A stretch of DNA of 64,000 nucleotides, from NCBI RefSeq assembly GCF_029868325.1, contig NZ_JARWNW010000132.1:1-64000 (forward strand), in the 5' to 3' direction. A program made the translations under genes and the position numbers. This document shows, piece by piece, positions 25,653-36,144 of the stretch (within the stretch, counting starts at the first letter, position 1; each line of letters opens with the position of its first letter). A model generated the notes under the pieces. That model saw only the letters and a program-made list of their open reading frames with translations, made no database searches and had not been told where the DNA came from. This DNA comes from Nocardia carnea. GTDB lineage: Bacteria; Actinomycetota; Actinomycetes; Mycobacteriales; Mycobacteriaceae.

Positions 25653-27215
25653 TCAGATGACCTTCGATATGTCTGGAACCAACTCGCTGACCAGAGTGCC
25701 GGGCGATTGGTCGGTCCATACCTGTAACGCTTGTACGGTTGTAACATCATCTACTACAACGATTTTTGCGGACGAATTCAGGAATGCGGTCGGTAGACCG
25801 CCGAGACCGCCGTTTCCGGCGGCATTGTCGGTTCGGCCGACAATTATCACATCCAGAAGGTCGGGCAGGTCCAATGCACTCGGCGCCAGCTCGCGTGGTG
25901 ACTGCTCGTTTCGGAGCGGCAGGTATTCGTCGCTGTACCTGAAGCCGATATCACGGAGAAAGTTCGCCTGGGGCGAGCCGTCGAGGGCGGCCGAGAACAT
26001 CGAGTTCCCGTAGTTGAAGACTGCAATGGTCTTCCCCGCGAACTCAGGGTGTTCCGAACGGACCTGGGCGAGGTCGGGGCCAGTGGACGGTCCGGAACTA
26101 CCCCCGGAGGCCGCGTATATACCGCCGGCGATCGCGAGGACCGCGACAATTACCGACGCCGTCGCGATAAGCAACTTCCGCCGCATAGGAGCTCTGCTGT
26201 TGCCGTGGTTCGAGGCGGAATATTCTGATCCCTCGCGTGGCTGGGTGATGATGGAGGCTTGGTCGCGCTGGGTAACGGCTGTAGCTGTCTGTGGGTGCGT
26301 GCCGGTGTAGGTGGAAGGCGCTCCGTGGCCCGTTGTCCGGTAGTCGCCGTCGGGTGCGACGTACCGGCTCCGTCCGTAGAGTGCGGCTTCCGCATCGGCA
26401 ACAAAATCGCGGCAGCTACCGTAGCGGTGTGCTGGATTCTTCGCGAGCACTTTCGCGAAGACATGATCGAGTGCGGGCGGCAAGTCACGCCGAACCGCGG
26501 AAATTTGCGGCGGGGTCTCGTTCAGGTGGCCCATCATCACCATCGCCGGCACCGTCGACGGGTATGGGTTCTGTCCGGTCAGCAACCTGTAGAACGAGCA
26601 ACCGAGGCTGTAGATATCGGAGCGGTAGTCGATTTGCTGTCCGAGTAGTTGCTCCGGCGAGGCATAGGCGATCGTAGCCATGAACTTGCCGGTCGCGGTG
26701 AGATCCTGGCCGTCTTCTACCGACTTGGCGACGCCGAAATCCGTGAGCAGTACCCGCTCTTCATCGTCGTCGGGCGAATTCGACAGCAGGAAGTTGGCCG
26801 GCTTGATATCCCGGTGCAGCAGGCGCCGCCGGTGCGCATAGTCGAGCCCCTTGCCCACCTCGGAGATGATCCGCAAGGCGCGCTGGACAGTCATTACAGC
26901 GGGGCCTCGCTGAGCCTCCTCGGAAGCGTCGGTGCCCGGCACGAACTTCATCGCGATCCACAGCAGGCCATGCTCTTCACCGCGGTTGTACACAGGGACG
27001 ATATTGGGATGGTCCAAGCCGGCGGCGAGGCTGCCCTCACGTTCGAAACGTGCACGGAACTCGGGGTCATTCGTCAGTTCCTCGCTGAGGACCTTGATGG
27101 CGTCCTGGCGCGGCAGGCTCGGATGCTGCCCGAGGTATACCGAGCCCATACCGCCGCTGCCGAGTATGCGTTCTATTCGGTAGCCGCCGATAACGGCGCC
27201 GGGCGGCAGTGCCAT
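25653..27215 (-). CDS. Transmembrane Ser/Thr kinase with binding-protein-like outer domain
   Basis: A 520-residue PknB-type kinase. Catalytic domain at about 12-275: P-loop LGSGGMGSVYLG, K41 in DAIKVL, HRDIKPANF (D136) and D159 of DFG, with TIAYASPEQL after the activation loop; it is an active RD kinase. A linker rich in Tyr/Thr/Gln leads to one membrane helix (KLLIATASVIVAVLAIAGGI, about 345-365). The outer 140 residues read HPEFAGKTIAVFNYGNSMF, FLRDIGFRYSDEYLPL and LLDVIIVGRTDN, which look like one lobe of a FecB/BtuF-class iron-siderophore binding protein. No PASTA repeats. It lies inside the lipoprotein operon. Confidence 0.93.
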   Translation of the reverse strand: MALPPGAVIGGYRIERILGSGGMGSVYLGQHPSLPRQDAIKVLSEELTNDPEFRARFEREGSLAAGLDHPNIVPVYNRGEEHGLLWIAMKFVPGTDASEEAQRGPAVMTVQRALRIISEVGKGLDYAHRRRLLHRDIKPANFLLSNSPDDDEERVLLTDFGVAKSVEDGQDLTATGKFMATIAYASPEQLLGQQIDYRSDIYSLGCSFYRLLTGQNPYPSTVPAMVMMGHLNETPPQISAVRRDLPPALDHVFAKVLAKNPAHRYGSCRDFVADAEAALYGRSRYVAPDGDYRTTGHGAPSTYTGTHPQTATAVTQRDQASIITQPREGSEYSASNHGNSRAPMRRKLLIATASVIVAVLAIAGGIYAASGGSSGPSTGPDLAQVRSEHPEFAGKTIAVFNYGNSMFSAALDGSPQANFLRDIGFRYSDEYLPLRNEQSPRELAPSALDLPDLLDVIIVGRTDNAAGNGGLGGLPTAFLNSSAKIVVVDDVTTVQALQVWTDQSPGTLVSELVPDISKVI

Positions 27216-27242
27216 TTGCTTCTCCTCCTCGAGGCCACTCGT

Positions 27243-28469
27243 CTATCGGCTGTTGGCCAGGATGGCGTATTGAGCGGCGGTGGTCTTGTAGAGTTCGGGT
27301 GAGGGCAGGTCACCGGCCCCTGAAGTGTCCACCATCGTTACGTAGTTCTCGAAAACAGTCACGCAATAGAAACCTTCGATGAAACCGAAGCTGTAATCGC
27401 GTTGGATGCAACGTGAATCGGCGATCCCCGGTGGTCCGGGGATTTCCTCGTCATACTTTCCCGGACGGGCCAGCGCTGATTGCAGTGCGAAAGCTTGTGC
27501 GACACTACCCGTGCGGTAGACCACTGCCCCATTTCGAGCTACGAGGTCTACGCCGTAGCTGGAGTAATCGCCAACGGACTCCGCGTCATACTCGAAATGT
27601 TGGTGAGCTTCGGGTGGGTAAGCGCCGAGCAGTTCATCGTACAGGCCGAATCCGCCACTGTACTTCTCCGGAAGCGTGAGATTCATGATGCCATCGGGAT
27701 TGATGGGCAGGTCCAGGATATCGTCGGCCGGTGTCGGAGTCAGGTCTTTCATCGCCTCGAACTGCCAGTCCAGGAGTTGTTGCAGCCTGACTGACATATC
27801 GCCGAATTGATCTGCCGGCGTTGTCACCGAAACGGCGATTACGTAGGGCCCTTTGACGGCGATCGCTTGCCCGCGGTCATGATTCGGACCGACTCCCGCG
27901 AGGACACCTGGGTGCCCGGGCACGTCAGTCTTTTGGCGGCCCGGATACAGCACATTCAGTTCGGCGTCGAACTCGTTCGATGCAGTCCGTGCGGATGTTT
28001 CGTTGCCGAACCTCAGCACGGCGACAGTACCGGTTTTCTTCCTGCGTTCGCTTTTGTTTTCGCGCGCTGTTGCCGCTCCGGCGACAAGGTGGTTCCGCTC
28101 TGCTATCGGCTCGAACGAATCCGGAAAGAAATTGCCGAAAGCCAGCGAGCCCTGTGTTATGACCGTTGTATCGCCCAGGTAGCGAAGTTCGGGATCGATT
28201 TCGTAGGGCGAGGCCAAATAGGCCAGCATACGACGCCCCTCGATATCGTAGATCTCAGTGGTCAGCATCATTGCATCCAGCTCGAATTCGGTCGGCTCGC
28301 TCGGAGCCGGCCCGAAGTCCAGTTCGGTGAGATCGACCGGTGTCATACCGGGGCTTGCGTGACCGGATAGCGTTTCACCGCACGCGGCTGTCGTTACGGC
28401 GATTACGACAGCGACAAGTGCGGTGGTCCATGCTCTGTGGCGGCGCCGCCCCTTGGTGCCTGTGGTCAC
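27243..28469 (-). CDS. DUF7373-type lipoprotein (copy A2)
   Basis: A 408-residue paralogue of the lipoprotein at 23174-24394, with long shared blocks (MTPVDLTELDFGPAPSEP, AVKGPYVIAVS, PTPADDILDLPINPDGIMNL). The signal peptide ends in the lipobox VTTAAC near residue 30. It starts 8 bases after the stop of copy B2 and ends 27 bases before the kinase start, so it is co-transcribed. Divergence from A1 throughout suggests an old duplication. Confidence 0.85.
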   Translation of the reverse strand: MTTGTKGRRRHRAWTTALVAVVIAVTTAACGETLSGHASPGMTPVDLTELDFGPAPSEPTEFELDAMMLTTEIYDIEGRRMLAYLASPYEIDPELRYLGDTTVITQGSLAFGNFFPDSFEPIAERNHLVAGAATARENKSERRKKTGTVAVLRFGNETSARTASNEFDAELNVLYPGRQKTDVPGHPGVLAGVGPNHDRGQAIAVKGPYVIAVSVTTPADQFGDMSVRLQQLLDWQFEAMKDLTPTPADDILDLPINPDGIMNLTLPEKYSGGFGLYDELLGAYPPEAHQHFEYDAESVGDYSSYGVDLVARNGAVVYRTGSVAQAFALQSALARPGKYDEEIPGPPGIADSRCIQRDYSFGFIEGFYCVTVFENYVTMVDTSGAGDLPSPELYKTTAAQYAILANSR

Positions 28470-28477
28470 GAACCCCC

Positions 28478-29689
28478 CTAGTTGCCCGTGAGTAGGGCGT
28501 ACTGAGCGGAGGTCTTCTGATGCAGATCTTGGATCTGCGCTCCCTCGACCTGAGCGAAGTACTTACCTGTATGTAGAACACAGAAGCTCGAAAGCCGTTC
28601 GTATTCTTCGGTCTTCCTGCGATAGCATTCCGCCTCACCTTCGGTGATCCCGGCGGGCGCGTCGAGTGGCTCCGCCTCGGCCGACTCCGTATCCGGTGGA
28701 CGCAGAAGGTCCCATAGTGCTTCGGCGCCCTGGACCGAGGCACTGCGCATCACAACAGTCTCGGCGAGCGCGATCGCGGTGACCTGACCCTTGTCCAGGA
28801 ATTCGAGACTGGTCAATCCGTCGACTGCATGCAGTGCTCCGCGCCCACGGAAGGTGCTGGATGGCCCAACCATGGTCGTGAGCTGCTCGTTTCTCGGCAG
28901 CGCCACGCGCAACACCCCGTCCGGGTCCAGTGCGATATTCTCGAGTTGATCTGCAGGAGTGGGCTCGAAATCGTCGAGTAATGGCATCTGCACATCGAGT
29001 AGAGACTCTGTCCGCCGAACCATGTCCGGTAGGCCGGATTTTCCGGAGTAGTCGTCGTATTTGACGAAGACTACGTATCGGTCATGACTGGTCCAGCTGC
29101 CGAGAGACGCAGTACCGGGCCGCCAGTGCGCTTTCGAATGTGGATACTTTGCCAGTTGTACGGGCCGGTTGTCGGCGTTATAGGTGAAGTCGTCGCGCTC
29201 GAGCCCTGCGGCAACGGCTTCAGCGGAGGCCGCGTCGGGGAACATCAACACAGCGACACTCATTTGCTGCGTGGTGCCGATTTCACCTTCTGTCCCCCAG
29301 GCGTGGACCCAACCGGCTATGAGGTCCGACGCAACCTCGTCGAAGGTGTCGTTGATGACCAGTGACTGCATATCCCGGCGGTCCATGACGACCGGTCCGC
29401 CGGTCCCCAAGAGGCGTTTGACGTATATGGGGTCGGCTTCGAAGGGTATGGCAACGTAGTCGCCCAATCGCTGGCCTTCGCGGTATCGGGCCGCCTCATC
29501 GTCCGCCGCAGTGCCGTAGTCGATCGGTTCGGTCGGGTAGTTGCCGACGCTCAGCCCGGAAAGGTCGGGTTTCGCCCGTACCGCTTCCCCCGCAACCACA
29601 GTTCCACACCCCGCAACCCCGGCCAGCAGTGCGCTCGATGCCAGTACACCGAGGATTCTGCGCAGCACGACAGGTCCCGTTCGGTGCAT
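28478..29689 (-). CDS. DUF7373-type lipoprotein (copy B2)
   Basis: A 403-residue predicted lipoprotein, first gene of the kinase operon. AAGGGGGG before the ATG supports this start. The signal MHRTGPVVLRRILGVLASSA ends in the lipobox LAGVAGC (about residue 28). It is the paralogue of copy B1: LSVGNYPTEPIDYG, a central PTPADQLENIALDPDG, two C-terminal cysteines (AECYRRK and SFCVLHTGKY) and IQDLHQKTSAQYALL. Function unknown; the pairing of one A-type and one B-type protein on both sides of the kinase is the main clue. Confidence 0.84.
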   Translation of the reverse strand: MHRTGPVVLRRILGVLASSALLAGVAGCGTVVAGEAVRAKPDLSGLSVGNYPTEPIDYGTAADDEAARYREGQRLGDYVAIPFEADPIYVKRLLGTGGPVVMDRRDMQSLVINDTFDEVASDLIAGWVHAWGTEGEIGTTQQMSVAVLMFPDAASAEAVAAGLERDDFTYNADNRPVQLAKYPHSKAHWRPGTASLGSWTSHDRYVVFVKYDDYSGKSGLPDMVRRTESLLDVQMPLLDDFEPTPADQLENIALDPDGVLRVALPRNEQLTTMVGPSSTFRGRGALHAVDGLTSLEFLDKGQVTAIALAETVVMRSASVQGAEALWDLLRPPDTESAEAEPLDAPAGITEGEAECYRRKTEEYERLSSFCVLHTGKYFAQVEGAQIQDLHQKTSAQYALLTGN

Positions 29690-29946
29690 GGCGCCCCCCT
29701 TACGTTTGCGATCTCGCGGAATCGTACTGCACGTTCTGCAGCGGAAGCGTGATAAGTCCCGGCGTATGAAGGATGACCAGCTTTGATGTAGTCGGTTGAC
29801 CGGCAAGGTGTTCCGCGGAAGTTGCGCCGATCGGCGCTTGAACCGTAATGGGCCTTCGCCTACCCGAGATGGCCGATAGCACAACCGGCCGGGTAGGACT
29901 CCGGACACAATCAGCGCGCTACCCGTCCGCCGGCCCGCCGATCTGG
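29690..29946. promoter_or_regulatory. Divergent control region: palindrome and long stem-loop
   Basis: Between the kinase operon and lpqU there is a perfect 14-bp palindrome GCGCCGATCGGCGC (29824-29837). Next to it, CCTACCC (29859-29865) and GGGTAGG (29891-29897) enclose a second stem GGCCG/CGGCC (29871-29875 with 29886-29890) and a 10-base loop. The first may be an operator, the second a leader structure or terminator. Confidence 0.5.
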
Positions 29947-30684
29947 ATGATGGATGGTGTGCGTTCCCGCAGGTACGGCGTTATCGCCGCTTCGATCGTC
30001 GCGTTGTTTCTCACCGGGTGTGGGGTGGGCGAGGAACTCGTGCCCATTCCCGAGGGGACCCCACCCGGCCCCGGGGTGCCGGTTCCGGTGATCGATATCG
30101 ATGCCCCCGGCCGGACCGCGGCGTTGTTGAACGGGTGGGCGTCGGAGCATGCGGATCGGCTGGAGATGCCGGTGGCGGCGTTGGAGGCGTATGGGTATGC
30201 GGCGGCGGTGATGGGGAGGTCGCGGCCCGAGTGTGGGGTCGCTTGGACGACGCTGGCGGGGATCGGAAGTGTGGAAAGTGATCACGGCCGGCATCGTGGT
30301 GCCGAGGTGGGGGTGGATGGGATGGTGCAGCCGGGGATCATCGGGATTGCGCTGGACGGGTCGCCGGGAGTGGCCGAGATCCGGGATACCGATGGTGGGC
30401 GGTTCGATGGGGATACGGTTTACGATCGGGCGGTCGGGCCGATGCAGTTCATCCCGGAGACCTGGCGGAAGTGGGGAGTGGACGCCAATGGGGACGGGGT
30501 GGCCGATCCGCACAGTATCGATGATGCGGCGTTGACGGCTGCCCGTTACTTGTGTGTCAGCGGTGGGGATCTGCTGAGTGCGGAAGGGTGGAGCCGGGCG
30601 CTGTTCACCTATAACCGGTCGCAGAGCTATATGGAGGAGGTCCGTGACCGGGCGGCGGCCTACAGTGTCGGCCGCCGCGTGTGA
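29947..30684 (+). CDS. lpqU: Lytic transglycosylase lipoprotein, LpqU-like
   Basis: A 245-residue SLT/MltB-type peptidoglycan lytic transglycosylase. Signal peptide with lipobox ALFLTGC. Catalytic Glu lies in WTTLAGIGSVESDHGRHRG, followed by the family's VGPMQFIPETWRKWGVDANG and DDAALTAARYLCVSGGDL, and the late ALFTYNRSQSYMEEV. It cuts glycan strands to anhydromuropeptides at the outer membrane face. In M. tuberculosis lpqU (Rv1022) also precedes eno. Start: tandem ATGs at 29947 and 29950 or GTG 29959; an upstream ATG at 29848 is rejected since it would translate a stem-loop. Confidence 0.9.
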   Translation: MMDGVRSRRYGVIAASIVALFLTGCGVGEELVPIPEGTPPGPGVPVPVIDIDAPGRTAALLNGWASEHADRLEMPVAALEAYGYAAAVMGRSRPECGVAWTTLAGIGSVESDHGRHRGAEVGVDGMVQPGIIGIALDGSPGVAEIRDTDGGRFDGDTVYDRAVGPMQFIPETWRKWGVDANGDGVADPHSIDDAALTAARYLCVSGGDLLSAEGWSRALFTYNRSQSYMEEVRDRAAAYSVGRRV

Positions 30685-32445
<1,761 letters not shown>

Positions 32446-32453
32446 GCACGACG

Positions 32454-33047
32454 ATGGCGGAGCGGCGTGCGCGCGGGACCAGCCCGGCCGGGCGGGGTAA
32501 CCGGCGTACGTCGCGTGCGCCGTCCCGGCGGCCTGCCGCCGAAGTGCACGGCGGTGCCGAACGGGTGCGGCGCACCACCCGCCGGTCTCGCAGTCGCGCC
32601 GCGGGGGCCCGGGACTGGTCGGAACGGACCATCCTCGGGCTTTCCGCCGGTAAGGCGATCATTCTGGCGATGGTGGTGTGTGCGCTGGCCATGACGCTGG
32701 CGGTGCCCATGCGTACCTATTTCACGCAACGCTCCGAAGCCGCCCAGCTGGCGGCCGAACGCCGGACGCTCGAGGCCGATATCGCCGTCCTGAAGGACCG
32801 CCGGGCACAACAGGAGGATCCGGCCTATATCCGGTCCGAGGCGCGGGACCGGTTACGGCTGGTGATGCCGGGGGAGACCCCTTATATCGTGCAGGTCCCG
32901 GGTATCGAGGTACCCGCCATCCCCGACCCGCAGGCGCCGCGCGACGTTCCCGACCCGTGGTACACCGACCTGTGGCGCAGTATTTCCGAACAACCACCCG
33001 TCGAAGAATCGGCCCCACCCGCGCCGCAGCCGGAAGGAAACAGGTGA
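32454..33047 (+). CDS. ftsB: FtsB/DivIC-family septum formation initiator
   Basis: A 197-residue divisome protein. A basic, Arg/Ser-rich cytoplasmic N-terminus (about 1-65) leads to one membrane helix (AIILAMVVCALAMTLAVPM) and then a coiled coil (RSEAAQLAAERRTLEADIAV, continuing with LKDRRAQQEDPAYIRSEARD), the DivIC domain that links FtsQ and FtsL. The C-terminus is Pro-rich (PAIPDPQAPRDVPDPWYTDL). The gene lies 8 bases after eno and its stop overlaps the next start (GTGA). Same place as Rv1024. Confidence 0.92.
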   Translation: MAERRARGTSPAGRGNRRTSRAPSRRPAAEVHGGAERVRRTTRRSRSRAAGARDWSERTILGLSAGKAIILAMVVCALAMTLAVPMRTYFTQRSEAAQLAAERRTLEADIAVLKDRRAQQEDPAYIRSEARDRLRLVMPGETPYIVQVPGIEVPAIPDPQAPRDVPDPWYTDLWRSISEQPPVEESAPPAPQPEGNR

Positions 33048-33565
33048 GCACACCCGACGACCGAGATCTGCAGATCGTCGCCGAACAACTGGGCCGCGCC
33101 CCGCGCGGGGTGCTCGCCATCGCCTACCGGACACCCGACGGTCTGCCCGCGGTGGTGAAGACCGCGCCGAAACTGCCCGACGGGACTCCCTTCCCGACGC
33201 TGTATTACCTGACCGATCCGCGGCTCACCGCCGAAGCCAGCCGGTTGGAGTCCGCGGGCGTGATGAAGGGAATGAGCGAACGCCTGGGCCACGATCCCGA
33301 GCTGGCCGCCGCCTACCGGGCCGCGCACGAGAGTTATCTGGCCGAGCGCGACGAGATCGAGCCACTGGGCACCGATTTCAGTGGCGGCGGTATGCCGGAC
33401 CGGGTGAAATGCCTGCACGTGCTGATCGCGCACGCGCTGGCCAAGGGTCCGGGGGTGAATCCGCTCGGTGACGAAGCGGTGGCGCTGGCCGCCGAGAACG
33501 GTTTACGGGGGACCGCGGTCCCGGCGGACTGGCCGCACTACCCACCGCCGGAAGACGAATCATGA
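33044..33565 (+). CDS. DUF501 domain protein
   Basis: A 173-residue conserved actinobacterial protein, equivalent to Rv1025. Motifs: LGRAPRGVLAIAYRTPDGLP, then PFPTLYYLTDPRLTAEASRL and the His-bearing GMPDRVKCLHVLIAHALAKG followed by NPLGDEAVALA. The Cys and His in VKCLHVLIAH are conserved in the family, as I recall, but no activity is known. It is coupled to ftsB by a GTGA overlap with GGAAGGAAAC just upstream, and lies ahead of ppx. Confidence 0.9.
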   Translation: MSTPDDRDLQIVAEQLGRAPRGVLAIAYRTPDGLPAVVKTAPKLPDGTPFPTLYYLTDPRLTAEASRLESAGVMKGMSERLGHDPELAAAYRAAHESYLAERDEIEPLGTDFSGGGMPDRVKCLHVLIAHALAKGPGVNPLGDEAVALAAENGLRGTAVPADWPHYPPPEDES

Positions 33566-33617
33566 GGCGAGACGCCGACCGCCGCGGACCGCATGGACCA
33601 GCTTCGAAGGAGTCGCC

Positions 33618-34565
33618 GTGACCGACAGGGTGGCCGCCGTGGATTGCGGCACCAATTCGATCCGCCTGCTGATCGCCGATATCGGCGCCGACGGCACGCT
33701 GACCGATGTGCATCGGGAGATGCGGATCGTGCGGCTCGGCAAGGGCGTGGACGCGACCGGCCGGCTCGACCCGGCGGCGATCGAACGCACCCGGGTTGCG
33801 CTGGCCGACTACGCGACACTGATGGCCGAGCACGAGGTGCGGCGGGTGCGGATGGTCGCCACCTCCGCGACCCGCGATGCGGCGAACCGGGAAGATTTCT
33901 TCGCGATGACCCGCGCCGAACTGGGTCGCGTGGTGCCGGGTGCCGAGGCCGAGGTGATCACCGGCGACGAGGAGGCGCGGCTGTCGTTCGCGGGCGCGGT
34001 GGGTGAGTTGCGGCCGGAGGACGGGCCTTTTGTGGTGGTCGATCTGGGTGGCGGCTCCACCGAGCTGGTGGTGGGGGACAGTACCGGTGTGCGGGCGGCG
34101 TTCTCGGCCGATATCGGCTGTGTGCGGGTCACCGAACGGTGCCTGCACGGGAATCCACCGACGGCCGACCAGGTGGCCGCGGCCCGCGATTTCGCGTCCG
34201 GGCGGCTCACCGAGGCCTTCGCCCATGTACCGGTGGACGGTGCGCATACCTGGGTAGGGGTGGCCGGCACGATGACCACACTTGCCGCGGTGGCCCTGGA
34301 CCTGCCCGAATACGATTCCGCGAAAACGCATCTCGCGCGGATCGAACTGCCGGAACTGAACGCGGTCTGCGATCGGCTGATCGGGATGGATCACGACGAA
34401 CGGGCCGCGCTGGGTCCCATGCATCCCGGGCGGGTGGATGTCATCGGCGGCGGCGCCGTGATCACCGAGGTGCTGGCGGCCGAGCTGGCCGAGCGGGCCG
34501 GTATCCGGGCACTGGTCGTCAGCGAACACGACATTCTGGACGGTATCGCCCAGTCGATCGCCTGA
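33618..34565 (+). CDS. ppx: Exopolyphosphatase, Ppx/GppA family
   Basis: A 315-residue actin-fold phosphatase that removes terminal phosphate from polyphosphate or pppGpp. Motifs: VAAVDCGTNSIRLLIADI (phosphate 1), ATSATRDAANREDF, VITGDEEARLSFAGAV and FVVVDLGGGSTELVVG (catalytic/phosphate loop), GVAGTMTTLAAVAL and ISEHDILDG-like end VVSEHDILDGIA. The GTG start has AAGGAG five bases upstream. The short single-lobe-pair form (no C-terminal HD domain) matches Rv1026. Confidence 0.94.
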   Translation: MTDRVAAVDCGTNSIRLLIADIGADGTLTDVHREMRIVRLGKGVDATGRLDPAAIERTRVALADYATLMAEHEVRRVRMVATSATRDAANREDFFAMTRAELGRVVPGAEAEVITGDEEARLSFAGAVGELRPEDGPFVVVDLGGGSTELVVGDSTGVRAAFSADIGCVRVTERCLHGNPPTADQVAAARDFASGRLTEAFAHVPVDGAHTWVGVAGTMTTLAAVALDLPEYDSAKTHLARIELPELNAVCDRLIGMDHDERAALGPMHPGRVDVIGGGAVITEVLAAELAERAGIRALVVSEHDILDGIAQSIA

Positions 34566-34646
34566 CCCGGGCGCACGCGCCGACGTGCGATATCGGTTCG
34601 GTGCGGTATGCCACGCGGCGGGTGTGGTTCATGGCACAGTCGGAGA

Positions 34647-36107
34647 ATGTCGGAAGCACCTTCCACGGCGGTCCCCGGCCGGACCTTTTTCGGGCACCCG
34701 ATCGGCCTGGTCAATCTGTTCGGTGTGGAGCTGTGGGAGCGGTTCTCCTTCTACGGCATGCTCACGATCCTGGGCTATTACCTGTACTACGAGACCACCG
34801 ACGGCGGGCTCGGGCTCGACCAGGACGCGGCTGTCGGGCTGGTAGGTGCTTACGGCGGTCTCGTCTATCTGTGTACGGTGCTCGGCGGATGGGTGTCCGA
34901 CCGGTTGATCGGGATGGAACGGACCGTCTTCTACGGCGGGGTCGTGGTGATGGCCGGGCATATCGCCCTCGCCCTGATTCCCGGACTGGCCGGAGTCGGC
35001 ATCGGCCTGGTGCTGGTCGCCTTGGGGAGTGGCGCGCTGAAATCGAATGCGTCGGCGCTGCTGGGCACCCTGTACCCGAAAGGTGACGCGCGGGTCGACG
35101 GCGGGTTCACGCTGTTCTATCTGGGAATCAACCTGGGCGCCTTCGTCGGGCCGCTGCTCACCGGGCTCCTGCAGGAGGAGTGGGGTTTCCACGCCGGCTT
35201 CGGGGCGGCCGCGGTCGGGATGGCGCTCGGGCTGATCCAGTATGTGGTATTCCGGCGCAATCTCGGAACCGCCGGCCGCGACGTACCGGATCCGCTGCCG
35301 CGCCGCGCGTTCGGCCCGCTGGCGGGGCTGCTGCTCGTCGCGATTCTGGTGATCGTGGGTGTGCTGGTGACCGGCCTGGTCACGATCGGCAATCTCCCGG
35401 ATGTCACCACGGCGCTGATCGTGGTGGCCGCCCTCGTCTACTTCGCCGTACTGCTCACCCACCGCCGGGTCACCGCGGTCGAACGCAGCCGTGTATGGGC
35501 GTTCGTGCCGCTGTTCGTGGCGAATGTCGTGTTCTGGGCGCTGTTCCAGCAGATCTTCACCGTGCTGGCGGTGTATTCCGACGAACGGATGAACTGGAAT
35601 ATCTTCGGCTGGACGGCACCGTCGAACTGGATCGGCTCGGTGGAACCGGTGTGGATCATCACGCTGTCGCCGCTGTTCGCGTTGCTGTGGACGAAACTGG
35701 GCAGGCGGGCACCGAGCACGCCCCGCAAATTCGCGTTCGGTGTGATCGGGATGGGGGCGGCATTCCTGCTCTTCGTGCCGATGGCGGGGAGCACCGGTAA
35801 GGCGGTGCCGGCGCTGGCGGTGCTTTTCATCATGGCCGTGTTCGCCGTCTCGGAGCTGCTGATCTCGCCGATCGGGCTGGCGGTCACCACTCAGCTGGCG
35901 CCCGAACATTTCCGCGCACAGATGATGGCGCTCTACTTTCTGTCGGTAGCACTGGGCACCACGCTTTCCGGCGTACTGGCCCGGTTCTACTCGGCAGACG
36001 CCGAATTCGCCTACTTCGGGATCACCGGGCTGGTCGCCATCGCGGCCGGTGTCGTGATTGCGGCGTTGTCGTCGTGGATAACCCGATATATGTCGGGCGT
36101 GCACTAG
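34647..36107 (+). CDS. POT-family proton-dependent oligopeptide symporter
   Basis: A 486-residue MFS-fold transporter with about 14 membrane helices. It carries the POT signatures HPIGLVNLFGVELWERFSFY (ExxER-type motif, proton coupling) and FTLFYLGINLGAFVGPLLTG, plus GGWVSDRLIG between helices 2 and 3. Such proteins import di- and tripeptides with protons. The ATG at 34647 is preferred; an in-frame start at 34608 adds 13 residues. It is unrelated to the ppx transcript by content but follows on the same strand after 81 bases. Confidence 0.93.
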   Translation: MSEAPSTAVPGRTFFGHPIGLVNLFGVELWERFSFYGMLTILGYYLYYETTDGGLGLDQDAAVGLVGAYGGLVYLCTVLGGWVSDRLIGMERTVFYGGVVVMAGHIALALIPGLAGVGIGLVLVALGSGALKSNASALLGTLYPKGDARVDGGFTLFYLGINLGAFVGPLLTGLLQEEWGFHAGFGAAAVGMALGLIQYVVFRRNLGTAGRDVPDPLPRRAFGPLAGLLLVAILVIVGVLVTGLVTIGNLPDVTTALIVVAALVYFAVLLTHRRVTAVERSRVWAFVPLFVANVVFWALFQQIFTVLAVYSDERMNWNIFGWTAPSNWIGSVEPVWIITLSPLFALLWTKLGRRAPSTPRKFAFGVIGMGAAFLLFVPMAGSTGKAVPALAVLFIMAVFAVSELLISPIGLAVTTQLAPEHFRAQMMALYFLSVALGTTLSGVLARFYSADAEFAYFGITGLVAIAAGVVIAALSSWITRYMSGVH

Positions 36108-36144
36108 CGTTTCCGATACTCGCGCCAGAGACGAGGAGACTGCC

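Noticed and set aside
29848-29946. Upstream ATG for lpqU at 29848
   Set aside because: It would put the signal peptide 34 residues inside the protein and translate a perfect stem-loop.
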